Position numbers and translations under genes: made by a program. Under the pieces are notes generated by a model. That model ran no database searches. It was not told the DNA's origin and was given only the letters and a program-made list of their open reading frames with translations. This document shows, one piece after another, positions 32,183-41,117 of a stretch of DNA of 64,000 nt (position 1 is the stretch's first letter; every line of letters starts with the position of its first letter). The stretch is from Agromyces atrinae (GTDB taxonomy: Bacteria > Actinomycetota > Actinomycetes > Actinomycetales > Microbacteriaceae): NCBI RefSeq assembly GCF_013407835.1, contig NZ_JACCBI010000001.1:1364001-1428000 (forward strand), read 5' to 3'.

Positions 32183-33727
32183 TCAGATGCCGCCATCGAT
32201 CGAGCGGATGATCGGCTGCTCCTCGTCGGGCACGAGCACTTCGGTCTCGCGGTTGAGCGAGCGGCCTCGGAAGAACGGCTTCGAGTCGGAGAAGAACGAC
32301 CAGACGATCATGAGCACGACGCCGAGGGCGAGGGAACCGACTCCGACGACGAACACGCCGCCGACGCCGAAGAGCACCGTGTAGCCGTAGTCGGGGTCGA
32401 ACATGTCGATCGCCGAGAAGATGAACGCGCCGGTGAGGAGGAGCGCGCCGATGAGCGGGAAGAGGAACCGGTTGAAGAAGTGACCGACCGTGTCGAAGAG
32501 CGCGTCCTTGAAGTACCAGACACACGCGAAGCCCGTGATGGCGTAGTAGAAGGCGATCGCGAGACCGAGCGAGAGGATGGTGTCCTGCAGGATGTTGTCG
32601 CTCACGAGCGTCATCCCGACGTAGAAGACAATGGCCACGAATCCCATCAAGAGGGTCGAGAACGACGGGGTCTTGAAGCGCGGGTGCACCGTCGCGAACC
32701 TCTTCGGCAGCGCCTTGTACACCGCCATGGCGAGCGTTCCGCGCGCGGTCGGCAGGATCGTCGTCTGCGTCGACGAGACCGCGGAGATCATGACGGCGAG
32801 CACGAGCAGCCATGCCCAGGGCCCGAAGACGGCGTCCTTCAGCGCGAAGAAGACGTCGTCGGCATTGCCCTCGTTGCCGAGGCCGAGGCCCGAGTCGCCG
32901 AGGCCGGCGAAGGACATCGCCGCGACGGTGACGCCGACGTAGGTGACGAGCAGGATGACGGTCGTGAGCACCGCGGCGCGGCCGGGGATGCGCTTCGGGT
33001 CCTTCGTCTCCTCGTTGAGAGCGAGGCACGTGTCCCAGCCCCAGTAGATGAAGAGGGCGAGGAGCACCGCCTCGACGAGGCCGTCGAACGACTCGAAGGC
33101 GAACGGGTTGAACCACTCGATACTCGGCGCGGTCGCCGTCGCGGGTGCGTTGCCCATGAGGATCGAGCCGACGCTCAGTACGACGAAGAGCACGAGGGCG
33201 ATGTACTGCACGGCGAGCAGCACGTTCTGCAGCCGCTCGCCGATCTCGAGGCCGCGCCAGCTGATGTAGCTCATGAGCGCGATGAACACGACGCCCGTGA
33301 GCGTCACGACGAAGACGTTCTCGGCGAGGTCGGGGGCGACGAGGAGCCAGAAGTAGATGCCGCCGATCTGGGCGAGGTTCGCGAGCACGACGGTGCCGGC
33401 GACGGCGACTCCCCAGCCGCCCATCCAGCCGACCCACGGCCCGAACGCCTTCGTCGCCCACGTGAACGTCGTGCCGCAATCGGGTACTTCCCGGTTCAGC
33501 TCGCGGTAGGCGAAGGCGATGAGCAGCATCGGCACGAACGCGATGATGAAGGCGATCGGCGCTTGCGCCCCCACGGCGAGCACGACGAAACCGAGGGTCG
33601 CGGCGAGCGAGTAGACGGGGGCCGTCGAGGCGAGTCCGATGACGGTCGAGCCCCACAGGCCGAGTGTGCCGGTCGCGAGGCCTTTACCGCCGGCACGCTG
33701 TTCGGAGAGATCGGGTGACGTCGACAT
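32183..33727 (-). CDS. APC-superfamily amino acid permease
   Basis: A 514-residue membrane protein with 12-13 spans. GTLGLWGSTVIGLASTAPVYSLAATLGF is the TM1 substrate-binding unwound-helix signature of the APC fold, and NREVPDCGTTFTWATKAFGPWVGWMGGW follows. It imports or exchanges an amino acid or amine; the substrate is not predictable. It is inserted between purN and the PerM-like gene. GAGGAGGA precedes the ATG at 33727, with TAATGT further upstream as a candidate -10. Confidence 0.9.
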   Translation of the reverse strand: MSTSPDLSEQRAGGKGLATGTLGLWGSTVIGLASTAPVYSLAATLGFVVLAVGAQAPIAFIIAFVPMLLIAFAYRELNREVPDCGTTFTWATKAFGPWVGWMGGWGVAVAGTVVLANLAQIGGIYFWLLVAPDLAENVFVVTLTGVVFIALMSYISWRGLEIGERLQNVLLAVQYIALVLFVVLSVGSILMGNAPATATAPSIEWFNPFAFESFDGLVEAVLLALFIYWGWDTCLALNEETKDPKRIPGRAAVLTTVILLVTYVGVTVAAMSFAGLGDSGLGLGNEGNADDVFFALKDAVFGPWAWLLVLAVMISAVSSTQTTILPTARGTLAMAVYKALPKRFATVHPRFKTPSFSTLLMGFVAIVFYVGMTLVSDNILQDTILSLGLAIAFYYAITGFACVWYFKDALFDTVGHFFNRFLFPLIGALLLTGAFIFSAIDMFDPDYGYTVLFGVGGVFVVGVGSLALGVVLMIVWSFFSDSKPFFRGRSLNRETEVLVPDEEQPIIRSIDGGI

Positions 33728-33784
33728 CGTTCCTCCTCGGTGCAGCAGGGTGATCGCACATTAGCACCCAGCCCGCACCGAGCG

Positions 33785-34993
33785 TCAGAGGGTCGAGGAG
33801 ACGCGATTCGTGGCGCGGGCGGAGACCGAACCGAGGAGCGCAGGCACGCCCACCGCTGCGGCCGCGACGGCGCCCACGAGGAGTCCGTCGGGCCCGACGT
33901 CGACGAGGCGACCGGGGCCGGCCGCCCCCGACGACCACCAGGCGAGCAGCCCGAGGAGGACACCCGCGACGAGACCGATCCCGACACCGCGGAGGGCGGT
34001 CGTCAGCCACGTGCCCTCGACGGCTCGACGCTCGAGCACGTACCCGACGGCGAAGCCGAGCACGACGGGGACGAGCAGCCCGAACAGGCCGACGGCCGGC
34101 GTCTCGCTCGGGACGATGCCGAGCAGGGGGATGCCGGGCAGCGGCCCGATCACCGTTCCGCCGGGTGACACCGTCGTGCCGGTGCCGAGGGCGAAGCCGG
34201 GGCCGAGCAGCCACGACGCCGTCCACACGATGGCGTTCGGCAGGAGGGCGAGCTGGGCGAGGGTGAGGGCGAGGCCGCCGACGATCCCCGCCTGCAGCGT
34301 CTGGTAGAGGCTCGCGAGCGTCGCGTAGTCGGCGAGGATGAGCACGCCCACGACGGCCGCGGAGACCGAGAGGATGCCCGAGACGGCGACCCCTCCCCCG
34401 CGTGCGGCGTCGGCGATCGCCGAGCGTACAGCCGAGGGGATGTTGGCGAGCCGGTCTCCGAGGAGACCGGGGACCTCGAGTCCCGTCGCCGAGCGCCGCT
34501 GCTCGGCGATCGCTCCGAGCAGGAAGCCTCCCGCGAAGACGAGCGGAGGGAAGATGAGCGCCTGCACGACGACGGGAGACGCGACCGCCGACCCGGCGGT
34601 GAGCCCGAGGAGTGCGGCGAACGCTCCCACGACGACGACGCCCGACACGAGCCCCGCGAGGATGTGGCCGGCCTCGGCGGCGCGGCGCCCGACGCGCGCC
34701 GCGAGCAGAACGGTGAGAACGGCGAAACCGAGAGCCGCGATGGAGAGCGTGAAGGCCTCGGTCGTGGCTCCGAGTGAGAGCGCCGTCGCCTCATCGAAGC
34801 GCACGACGACGTCGACACCGTTGCCGAGCAGCCAGACGTCGGCGGCCGTGCGCCAGAAGGCGCCGAAGTCGACCGCGAGACCGAAGGTCGTGGCCCACAG
34901 CAGGGTGAGCGGCACGAGCGCTGCGCCGAACCCCACTGCGACGATGACGAACGCCTCGAGGGCGGAGAGCAGGACGGTGGTTGAGCGCTTCAT
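33785..34993 (-). CDS. PerM-like/DUF6350 integral membrane protein
   Basis: A 402-residue protein with about nine to ten hydrophobic segments, starting MKRSTTVLLSALEAFVIVAVGFGAALVPLTLLW. Sequence layout and its place in the purN-purH/sucCD neighbourhood match the actinobacterial DUF6350 family, some members of which are called cell-division protein PerM. The function in this organism is unproven. A possible -10 (TAAGCT) lies 9 nt before the ATG. Confidence 0.8.
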   Translation of the reverse strand: MKRSTTVLLSALEAFVIVAVGFGAALVPLTLLWATTFGLAVDFGAFWRTAADVWLLGNGVDVVVRFDEATALSLGATTEAFTLSIAALGFAVLTVLLAARVGRRAAEAGHILAGLVSGVVVVGAFAALLGLTAGSAVASPVVVQALIFPPLVFAGGFLLGAIAEQRRSATGLEVPGLLGDRLANIPSAVRSAIADAARGGGVAVSGILSVSAAVVGVLILADYATLASLYQTLQAGIVGGLALTLAQLALLPNAIVWTASWLLGPGFALGTGTTVSPGGTVIGPLPGIPLLGIVPSETPAVGLFGLLVPVVLGFAVGYVLERRAVEGTWLTTALRGVGIGLVAGVLLGLLAWWSSGAAGPGRLVDVGPDGLLVGAVAAAAVGVPALLGSVSARATNRVSSTL

Positions 34994-35060
34994 TCCTGTG
35001 GGAGCTTAGCCGCGGTGCCGGGCAGGAGACGGCCGACGTGCGGGGCGAGCCGGGATCGGC

Positions 35061-36494
35061 TCAGCCGGCCTGCGGCACGGGGTCGTCGACGGGCGCGACG
35101 CGCGCGCCGTCGGGTCGCTGCACGAGCTCGAGGACGAGCACGACGACGAGCGCGAGCACCACGGTCCAGATGATGAGAGCCGGGGTGAGCGGGCGACCGA
35201 ACATGAGCACGACGGCGGCGACGATGCCGACCAGGGTGCGTGCGAGCACACGGTTCTGGTGCAGCAGGACACCGAAGCGACCCGTCGTGATCCCCCGCCG
35301 CTCGGCCGCGACGCGCACGCTCCCGAGCCCATCACCGATGAAGGCACGAAGACGCGTCGGCAGAGCCGCGGTCGAGGCGAACCACGTCACGATCGCGACG
35401 CACGCGCCGAGCACGGCGACGGCGACCGTCGTGTCGATCATGCGCTGCACGAGACCGTCGTAGATCACCGAGGCCGCGTCGGTCGGGATGATCGACGGCG
35501 AGACCGAACCGAGGAATAGCACGCGGGCGATCGAGAACACCACGGCGAGGAGCGCCGAGATCGCGGCGAGCGCGATACTCGCGCCGAGAAGGGCGCGCGA
35601 GCGCCTCGGCGCCACGGCGACCCCGAGGGCGAGGAAGGCGAGCGCGACCCACGGCAGCCACGTGCCGACGGCGACCGCCAGCGCGTAGATCGTGCGCGCC
35701 GACCCGAGGCCGTCGGACTGCAGGACGGGAACGACGAGCTCGATCTCGGGGATGACGGAGGCGAATCCGACACCCGTGTCGACGAGTCGTGTCTTGACCT
35801 CGGCGATGACGGGCCCGAGATTGAGGCTCACCGTTCCGTCGTTTCCGATGGCGACCGTCGAACGCGGGTCCCCCTGCAGAGCCGACACGATCTGGGCGTG
35901 GCTGATCCTGAGCGCTTCGTTCACGGCGACGCGATAGGCGTCGGACTCGACGATCGCGCGCACCGACGAGTCGACGAGAGTGCGGAGTCCCGTCGCTGCG
36001 GGTTGCTCGAGCAGCCCGAGCGCGCGCGTCGCCGGCGCGGGAAGGTCGAGGGTGCGGATTCCGTCGAAGACCTCGGCGGTGAGAGCGTCGATGTCGACGG
36101 CCTCGGTGATGGCCGTCGACACCTCGGCCGCGACGAAGGCCCGCACGGCGGGGTCTTCAGCGATCGGAGCGAAGGTCGACACGAATCGATCGGTGTCGAC
36201 GAGTTCGGCCCGGGCCCACCCGGCGACGACGGCGACGGGAGCGAGGAGCACACCGAGTGCGATGAGGGCGCCGGCGAGCACGGCGCGGCCCCGGTGGCGC
36301 TTCGGGGCGGAATCCCTGACGTCGAGGGGAAGCGTGGCGCGGGCGTCGTCGATCTCGGCTCGCGCCGCACGAGCATCGGCGCGAGCGTCATCCGCCTCGG
36401 CGGCCGCCGCGTCGGCTCGGGCGCGGAGGGCGTCGTTCTCGGCTTCGAGGGCATCGAGACGCGCCCTCAGCTCGGCTGTTGTCTCGCGGACCAT
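35061..36494 (-). CDS. Uncharacterised coiled-coil membrane protein
   Basis: A 477-residue protein I cannot assign to a function. An N-terminal Ala/Arg/Glu/Asp coiled coil (about 3-55) lies in the cytoplasm, followed by a basic stretch and TM1 (about 70-95). A soluble region of about 150 residues (TDRFVSTFAPIAEDPAVRAFV...) then precedes five to six C-terminal hydrophobic spans (about 265-475). GAGGGGAG precedes the ATG at 36494. Neighbours are dhaL upstream and the PerM-like gene downstream. Confidence 0.8.
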   Translation of the reverse strand: MVRETTAELRARLDALEAENDALRARADAAAAEADDARADARAARAEIDDARATLPLDVRDSAPKRHRGRAVLAGALIALGVLLAPVAVVAGWARAELVDTDRFVSTFAPIAEDPAVRAFVAAEVSTAITEAVDIDALTAEVFDGIRTLDLPAPATRALGLLEQPAATGLRTLVDSSVRAIVESDAYRVAVNEALRISHAQIVSALQGDPRSTVAIGNDGTVSLNLGPVIAEVKTRLVDTGVGFASVIPEIELVVPVLQSDGLGSARTIYALAVAVGTWLPWVALAFLALGVAVAPRRSRALLGASIALAAISALLAVVFSIARVLFLGSVSPSIIPTDAASVIYDGLVQRMIDTTVAVAVLGACVAIVTWFASTAALPTRLRAFIGDGLGSVRVAAERRGITTGRFGVLLHQNRVLARTLVGIVAAVVLMFGRPLTPALIIWTVVLALVVVLVLELVQRPDGARVAPVDDPVPQAG

Positions 36495-36552
36495 GACAGG
36501 CTCCCCTCACGCATGTGCGCTCAGAGTAGCGGTCAGCGCGGTCCGCGCGCGA

Positions 36553-37197
36553 TCAGGCGTCGTCGCGCAGTGCGTCGACCAAGGCATCGAAGAGGTACGT
36601 GGTCGACTGCGCACCGGGATCGACGTGTCCGATGCTGCGTTCGCCGAGGTAGCTCGCGCGGCCCTTCCGCGCGAGGAGCGGCGCGGTCTCGTCGCGGCCG
36701 CGGCGAGCGGCCTCTCGCGCTGCCGACGCGCACGAATCGAGGTCGTCTCCGGCGGCCGCACGTTCCTCGAACGCATCGACGGCGGGAGCGAGTGCGTCGA
36801 CGAGGGTCTTGTCGCCGCGCTCCGCGCGACCGCGTTCCACGACCCCGTCGAGACCGGCGCGCAGAGCGAGCGCGACGCCGCGGGTGTCGAGTGAGGTGAC
36901 GGGGCCCGCCGCGACGCCGAAACGGAGGAAGAACGTGCCGAAGAGGGGGCCGCTCGCTCCGCCGACGGTCGTGACGAGCGTCATCCCGATGCTCTTGGCC
37001 TCGGCTTCGACGGTGTCGCCGTGCTCGCTCCGGTCGGCGACGGCCGCCGTTCCTCGCGCGAGGTTGGCGCCATGATCGCCGTCACCGATCGCCGTGTCGA
37101 GTTCGGTGAGCTCGACGCGGTCTCGAGCGACCCGCGCGGCGAAGCGCGCCAGCCAGTCGACGAGGACCTCGATCGAGAGTGCGTCAGCTGTCGTCAT
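36553..37197 (-). CDS. dhaL: Dihydroxyacetone kinase subunit L
   Basis: A 214-residue nucleotide-binding subunit. LDTAIGDGDHGANLARG carries the DxDxxxxN Mg-ADP motif, and GGASGPLFGTFF, ERSIGHVDPGAQST complete the family signature. With DhaK it phosphorylates dihydroxyacetone to DHAP. It starts 3 nt after dhaK ends. In PTS-linked systems the phosphate comes from DhaM, which is absent next to these genes. Confidence 0.94.
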   Translation of the reverse strand: MTTADALSIEVLVDWLARFAARVARDRVELTELDTAIGDGDHGANLARGTAAVADRSEHGDTVEAEAKSIGMTLVTTVGGASGPLFGTFFLRFGVAAGPVTSLDTRGVALALRAGLDGVVERGRAERGDKTLVDALAPAVDAFEERAAAGDDLDSCASAAREAARRGRDETAPLLARKGRASYLGERSIGHVDPGAQSTTYLFDALVDALRDDA

Positions 37198-37200
37198 CCG

Positions 37201-38193
37201 TCATGCCTTCCACCTGAGCGCCGGCGTCCGCACCGGCGCGTCCCAGAGTCCGATCATGTCATCATCGGCGCGCAGAACGGTGAGCGCGCAACCGATCATG
37301 TCGAGAGACGTCACGTAATCGCCGACGAGGCTGCGGGCCACCGCGATGCCCCGCGACTCGAGCTCGCGGGCGACGTGACCGTAGACCACGTGGAGCTCGA
37401 TGAGCGGTGTGCCGCCGAGACCGCTGAGCATGACGATGGCGGGGTCGTCGCTCGTCTCGAGTTCGTGCACGACCGAGTCGACGAGGCGTGCGGCGAGGTC
37501 GCGAGCCCCGCGGAAGGGCAGACGCGATCGACCCGGCTCACCGTGGATTCCGACGCCGAACTCCATCTCGCCCTCGGGGATGACGGCCGGCTCGCCGTGG
37601 CCGGGAACCGAACAGCTCGAGAGCGCCGCTCCCATCGACCGGCCGTGCGCGACGATGCGCTGAGCGAGCGCGACGAGGTCGTCGAGCGACCGGCCCTCGC
37701 CGGCAGCGGCACCGACGATCTTCTCGAGGATGACGGTGAGGCCCGTCCCCCGGCGTCCCGCCGTGTGCAGCGAGTCCTCGACGGCGACATCGTCCTCGAC
37801 GACGACGGCTCGCACGTCTATACCGGACGCCGCGGCGAACTCGGCGGCCATGTCGAAGTTCATGACGTCGCCCGTGTAGTTCTTGACGATGTGCAGCACG
37901 CCGGCGCCCGAGTCGACGTTCGTCGTCGCCTCGAGGATGCGGTCGGGCGTCGGCGACGTGAAGAGCGGGCCGACGACGGCGGCATCGAGCATCCCGAGTC
38001 CGACGAATCCGGCGTGCAGCGGCTCGTGACCCGAGCCGCCGCCCGAGATCACGCCGACCGTGCCCGGTCGTGCGGGCTCGGCCCGATAGACGATGCCCGC
38101 GGCGTGGTCGACCCTCAGCTCCGGGTGTGCTGCGGCGAGACCGCGGAGGGCGTCGGCGACGAGGTCGTCGGGGTCGTCCATGAACTTCCGCAT
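37201..38193 (-). CDS. dhaK: Dihydroxyacetone kinase subunit K
   Basis: A 330-residue dihydroxyacetone-binding subunit. VISGGGSGHEPLHAGFVGLGMLDAAV is the DhaK N-terminal signature, and EFGVGIHGEPG contains the His that binds the substrate covalently as a hemiaminal. I chose the ATG at 38193, which lies 6 nt after GAGAGG and gives the family's usual length; starts at 38199 and 38211 are also open. It forms an operon with dhaL. Confidence 0.94.
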   Translation of the reverse strand: MRKFMDDPDDLVADALRGLAAAHPELRVDHAAGIVYRAEPARPGTVGVISGGGSGHEPLHAGFVGLGMLDAAVVGPLFTSPTPDRILEATTNVDSGAGVLHIVKNYTGDVMNFDMAAEFAAASGIDVRAVVVEDDVAVEDSLHTAGRRGTGLTVILEKIVGAAAGEGRSLDDLVALAQRIVAHGRSMGAALSSCSVPGHGEPAVIPEGEMEFGVGIHGEPGRSRLPFRGARDLAARLVDSVVHELETSDDPAIVMLSGLGGTPLIELHVVYGHVARELESRGIAVARSLVGDYVTSLDMIGCALTVLRADDDMIGLWDAPVRTPALRWKA

Positions 38194-38214
38194 CGTCATC
38201 CTCTCGATCACGCC

Positions 38215-38727
38215 CTAGTGGACGAGCGCCTTCAGTGCGATCATCGCGACGCCGAACATCGCCGTGGCGACGGCGCCGAGGAGGCGTCGCGGTATCGACG
38301 GCGTGCGCCGGGCGAACGCGAGATAGCCGAGAACCCCGAGCACGACGACGCCCGACCAGAGGGCGAGCCACGTCGCGATCTCGTCGGAGAAGACCTGCGT
38401 CGCACCGAGCAGGAGGATGACGGACGGGATGAGTGCCGCGGCGAGGAGACCGAACGAGTGGCCGAGCGCATCGCGGAACGCCTCGCGGAAGCCCTCGACG
38501 CCGTCCTCCGACGCGCCGTAGCGCGCGAGCGTGCCCGCGTACACGTGGGCGGCCCAGAACACGAGCACCGTGAGGTCGACGACCCAGAAGGTGCTCCACG
38601 CCGAGGCCTCGTGCAGGCCCGTGACGACGATCATGCCGGCCACGAGGATGATCCCGTAGACGGACTCCTCGGTCGCGAACGTCGCGACGGGCACCGGGCG
38701 CCGAGTCGGCTCGGGATGAATCGTCAT
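38215..38727 (-). CDS. Small integral membrane protein, function unknown
   Basis: A 170-residue protein with five hydrophobic segments (about 25-45, 48-68, 88-108, 117-135 and 145-168). I recognise no assigned function; SVYGIILVAGMIVVT and VFWAAHVYAGTLARYG resemble VIT/YIP1-like actinobacterial membrane proteins only loosely. The ATG at 38727 lies 6 nt after TACACT. It precedes dhaK by 21 nt on the same strand, so it may be co-transcribed with dhaKL. Confidence 0.78.
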   Translation of the reverse strand: MTIHPEPTRRPVPVATFATEESVYGIILVAGMIVVTGLHEASAWSTFWVVDLTVLVFWAAHVYAGTLARYGASEDGVEGFREAFRDALGHSFGLLAAALIPSVILLLGATQVFSDEIATWLALWSGVVVLGVLGYLAFARRTPSIPRRLLGAVATAMFGVAMIALKALVH

Positions 38728-38733
38728 GAGCAC

Positions 38734-38739
38734 AGTGTA
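38734..38739 (-). promoter_or_regulatory. -10 box of the small membrane protein-dhaKL unit
   Basis: TACACT on the minus strand, 6 nt before the ATG at 38727; a leaderless arrangement just downstream of the sucD terminator. Confidence 0.5.
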
Positions 38740-38746
38740 GGAGCGA

Positions 38747-38778
38747 CGGAAGGCCGGGGCATTCGCCCCGGCCTTCCG
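38747..38778 (-). terminator. Terminator of sucCD
   Basis: A perfect 14-bp stem (38747-38760 with 38765-38778) with loop ATTC lies 16 nt after the sucD stop. Confidence 0.85.
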
Positions 38779-38794
38779 TTCATCGCTGTGTGCG

Positions 38795-39682
38795 TCAGAG
38801 CGCCGCGTAGACCTCGCGCAGCAGGTCGGCGGTCTCGGTCGGGGTCTTGCCGACCTTGACGCCGGCGGCCTCGAGGGCCTCCTTCTTCGCCTGAGCGGTT
38901 CCCGCGGAGCCCGAGACGATGGCGCCGGCGTGGCCCATGGTCTTGCCCTCGGGAGCCGTGAAGCCGGCGACGTAGCCCACGACGGGCTTCGTGACGTTGG
39001 CCTTGATGAACTCGGCGGCGCGCTCTTCGGCGTCTCCACCGATCTCACCGATCATGACGATCGCCTTCGTCTCGGGGTCGGCCTCGAACGCGGCGAGCGC
39101 GTCGATGTGCGTCGTGCCGATGACGGGGTCGCCGCCGATGCCGATGGCGGTCGAGAAGCCGAGATCGCGCAGCTCGTACATCATCTGGTAGGTCAGCGTC
39201 CCCGACTTCGAGACGAGACCGATGGGGCCCTTGCCGGTGATCGTCGCGGGCGTGATGCCGACAAGCGACTCGCCCGGCGTGATGATGCCGGGGCAGTTCG
39301 GGCCGATGATGCGGGTCGTGCCGCCCTGGGCCTGGTTGTAGGCCCAGAACTCGGCGGAGTCCTGCACCGGCACGCCCTCGGTGATGATCACGAGGAGCGG
39401 GATCTTGGCGTCGATGGCCTCGATCACGGCGTCCTTCGTGAAGGCGGGGGGCACGAACGCGATCGACACGTCGGCGCCCGTCTTCTCGATCGCCTCGGCG
39501 ACCGTGGCGAAGACGGGGAGTTCGACGTCGCCGTGCAGGACGGTCGTGCCGGCCTTACGGGCGTTCACGCCTCCGACGACCTGGGTGCCCGCGGCGAGCA
39601 TGCGCGCCGTGTGCTTGGAGCCTTCGCCGCCCGTGATGCCCTGGACGATGACCTTCGAGTCCTTGTTGAGGAAGATCGACAT
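38795..39682 (-). CDS. sucD: Succinyl-CoA synthetase alpha subunit
   Basis: A 295-residue CoA-binding subunit making succinate and NTP from succinyl-CoA with Suc[24 protein letters not shown] is the CoA/Rossmann motif, [12 protein letters not shown] the phosphate loop, and [15 protein letters not shown] holds the phosphorylated active-site His. It starts 28 nt after sucC ends. Annotation is secure. Confidence 0.97.
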   Translation of the reverse strand: MSIFLNKDSKVIVQGITGGEGSKHTARMLAAGTQVVGGVNARKAGTTVLHGDVELPVFATVAEAIEKTGADVSIAFVPPAFTKDAVIEAIDAKIPLLVIITEGVPVQDSAEFWAYNQAQGGTTRIIGPNCPGIITPGESLVGITPATITGKGPIGLVSKSGTLTYQMMYELRDLGFSTAIGIGGDPVIGTTHIDALAAFEADPETKAIVMIGEIGGDAEERAAEFIKANVTKPVVGYVAGFTAPEGKTMGHAGAIVSGSAGTAQAKKEALEAAGVKVGKTPTETADLLREVYAAL

Positions 39683-39710
39683 TGCTGAATTCCTGTCCTG
39701 TGTCCGTGGC

Positions 39711-40883
39711 TTACGCGTTGGCGAGTTCGGCGGCCTTGTCGGCGCCTTCGTCCATGGTGGCGGCGAGGGTGACGAGGGGGTGGTTCGCCTCGTTGAGGAT
39801 GCGACGGCCCTCTTCGACGTTGTTGCCGTCGAGGCGCACGACGAGCGGCTTGTTGGCGGCGGAGCCGAGCTCGGCGAGCGCGCCGACGATGCCCTTCGCG
39901 ACCTGGTCGCAGGCCGTGATGCCGCCGAAGACGTTGACGAAGACCGACTTGACCTGCGGGTCGCCGAGGATGACGTCGAGACCGGCGGCCATGACCTCGG
40001 CCGATGCTCCACCACCGATGTCGAGGAAGTTGGCGGGCTTCACGCCGCCGTGGTTCTCACCCGCGTAGGCGACGACGTCGAGCGTCGACATGACGAGGCC
40101 CGCGCCGTTTCCGATGATGCCGACTTCGCCGTCGAGCTTCACGTAGTTGAGGTCCTGAGCCTTGGCCTTGGCCTCGAGGGGGTCGGCCGCGTCCTTGTCT
40201 TCGAGCTGCGCGTGCTTCGGGTGACGGAACTCGGCGTTCTCGTCGAGCGTGACCTTGCCGTCGAGGGCGATGATGTCGCCCTCCTCCGAGAGGATGAGCG
40301 GGTTGACCTCGACGAGGGTCGCGTCTTCACCGGTGTAGACGGCGTAGAGCTTCACGAAGACGTCGGCGACCTTGTCGACGAGCTCGTCGGGGAAGTTCGC
40401 GGCGACGGCGATCTCGCGGGCCTTGGCCGCGTCGATACCGGAGACCGGGTCGATCTCGATGCGCGCGAGCGCCTCGGGCTTCTCGACGGCGAGCTGCTCG
40501 ATCTCCATGCCGCCCTCGACGCTCGTGAGCGAGAGGTACGAGCGGTTGGCCCGGTCGAGCAGCACGGAGAAGTAGAACTCCTGCGCGATGCGGGCGCCAC
40601 CGGCGACCATGACGCGCTTGACGATGTGGCCCTTGATGTCGAGTCCGAGGATGGCCTTCGCCGCTTCCTCAGCCTCATCGGGGGTCCTCGCGACCTTGAC
40701 GCCGCCGGCCTTGCCGCGACCGCCCACCTTGACCTGGGCCTTGACGACGACGACGCCGCCGAGCTTCTCGGCTGCTGCACGCACCTCCTCCGGAGTGTCG
40801 GCGACGATTCCGGGGAGAACGGGCACCCCGTACTCTTCGAAGAGGTCTCGGGCCTGGTACTCGTACAGATCCACGCTGGTCAT
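39711..40883 (-). CDS. sucC: Succinyl-CoA synthetase beta subunit
   Basis: A 390-residue subunit with an ATP-grasp nucleotide-binding domain: [46 protein letters not shown] and [19 protein letters not shown]. The C-terminal CoA-ligase domain carries [14 protein letters not shown]. It forms an operon with sucD. Two TCTCGATGTCGAGA palindromes lie 48-82 bp upstream of the ATG, linking its control to icd. Confidence 0.97.
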   Translation of the reverse strand: MTSVDLYEYQARDLFEEYGVPVLPGIVADTPEEVRAAAEKLGGVVVVKAQVKVGGRGKAGGVKVARTPDEAEEAAKAILGLDIKGHIVKRVMVAGGARIAQEFYFSVLLDRANRSYLSLTSVEGGMEIEQLAVEKPEALARIEIDPVSGIDAAKAREIAVAANFPDELVDKVADVFVKLYAVYTGEDATLVEVNPLILSEEGDIIALDGKVTLDENAEFRHPKHAQLEDKDAADPLEAKAKAQDLNYVKLDGEVGIIGNGAGLVMSTLDVVAYAGENHGGVKPANFLDIGGGASAEVMAAGLDVILGDPQVKSVFVNVFGGITACDQVAKGIVGALAELGSAANKPLVVRLDGNNVEEGRRILNEANHPLVTLAATMDEGADKAAELANA

Positions 40884-40930
40884 CCAATCCGCATTCAGCT
40901 CTGGCGCTGGGGTCGATGGCCCCGAACATT

Positions 40931-40965
40931 TCTCGATGTCGAGACACTTTCTCTCGATGTCGAGA
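40931..40965 (-). promoter_or_regulatory. Tandem palindromic operators upstream of sucCD
   Basis: Two identical TCTCGATGTCGAGA sites (40931-40944 and 40952-40965) are spaced 21 bp centre to centre, about two helical turns. They match the icd site (21766-21779) except for one central base. The remainder of 40884-41117 shows nothing else recognisable. Confidence 0.65.
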
Positions 40966-41117
40966 CGGTCGGGCCGTAGAGAACTCTACGCCCCCACCCG
41001 GAACACTTCGAATCAGCCGGATCGCTCCTCCCCTGCACATCCGCGTGACGTCGGGCGAAGTGCACGAGCGGACGGATGACTCGAGCGGGCGCTTCCCCGA
41101 GCCGCGACGCTGACCGC

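Noticed and set aside
38215..39048. Longer version of the 38215-38727 membrane protein reaching into sucD
   Set aside because: The extension overlaps sucD and its terminator and lacks a start signal. The ATG at 38727 lies 6 nt after a -10 box and directly precedes the membrane segments.
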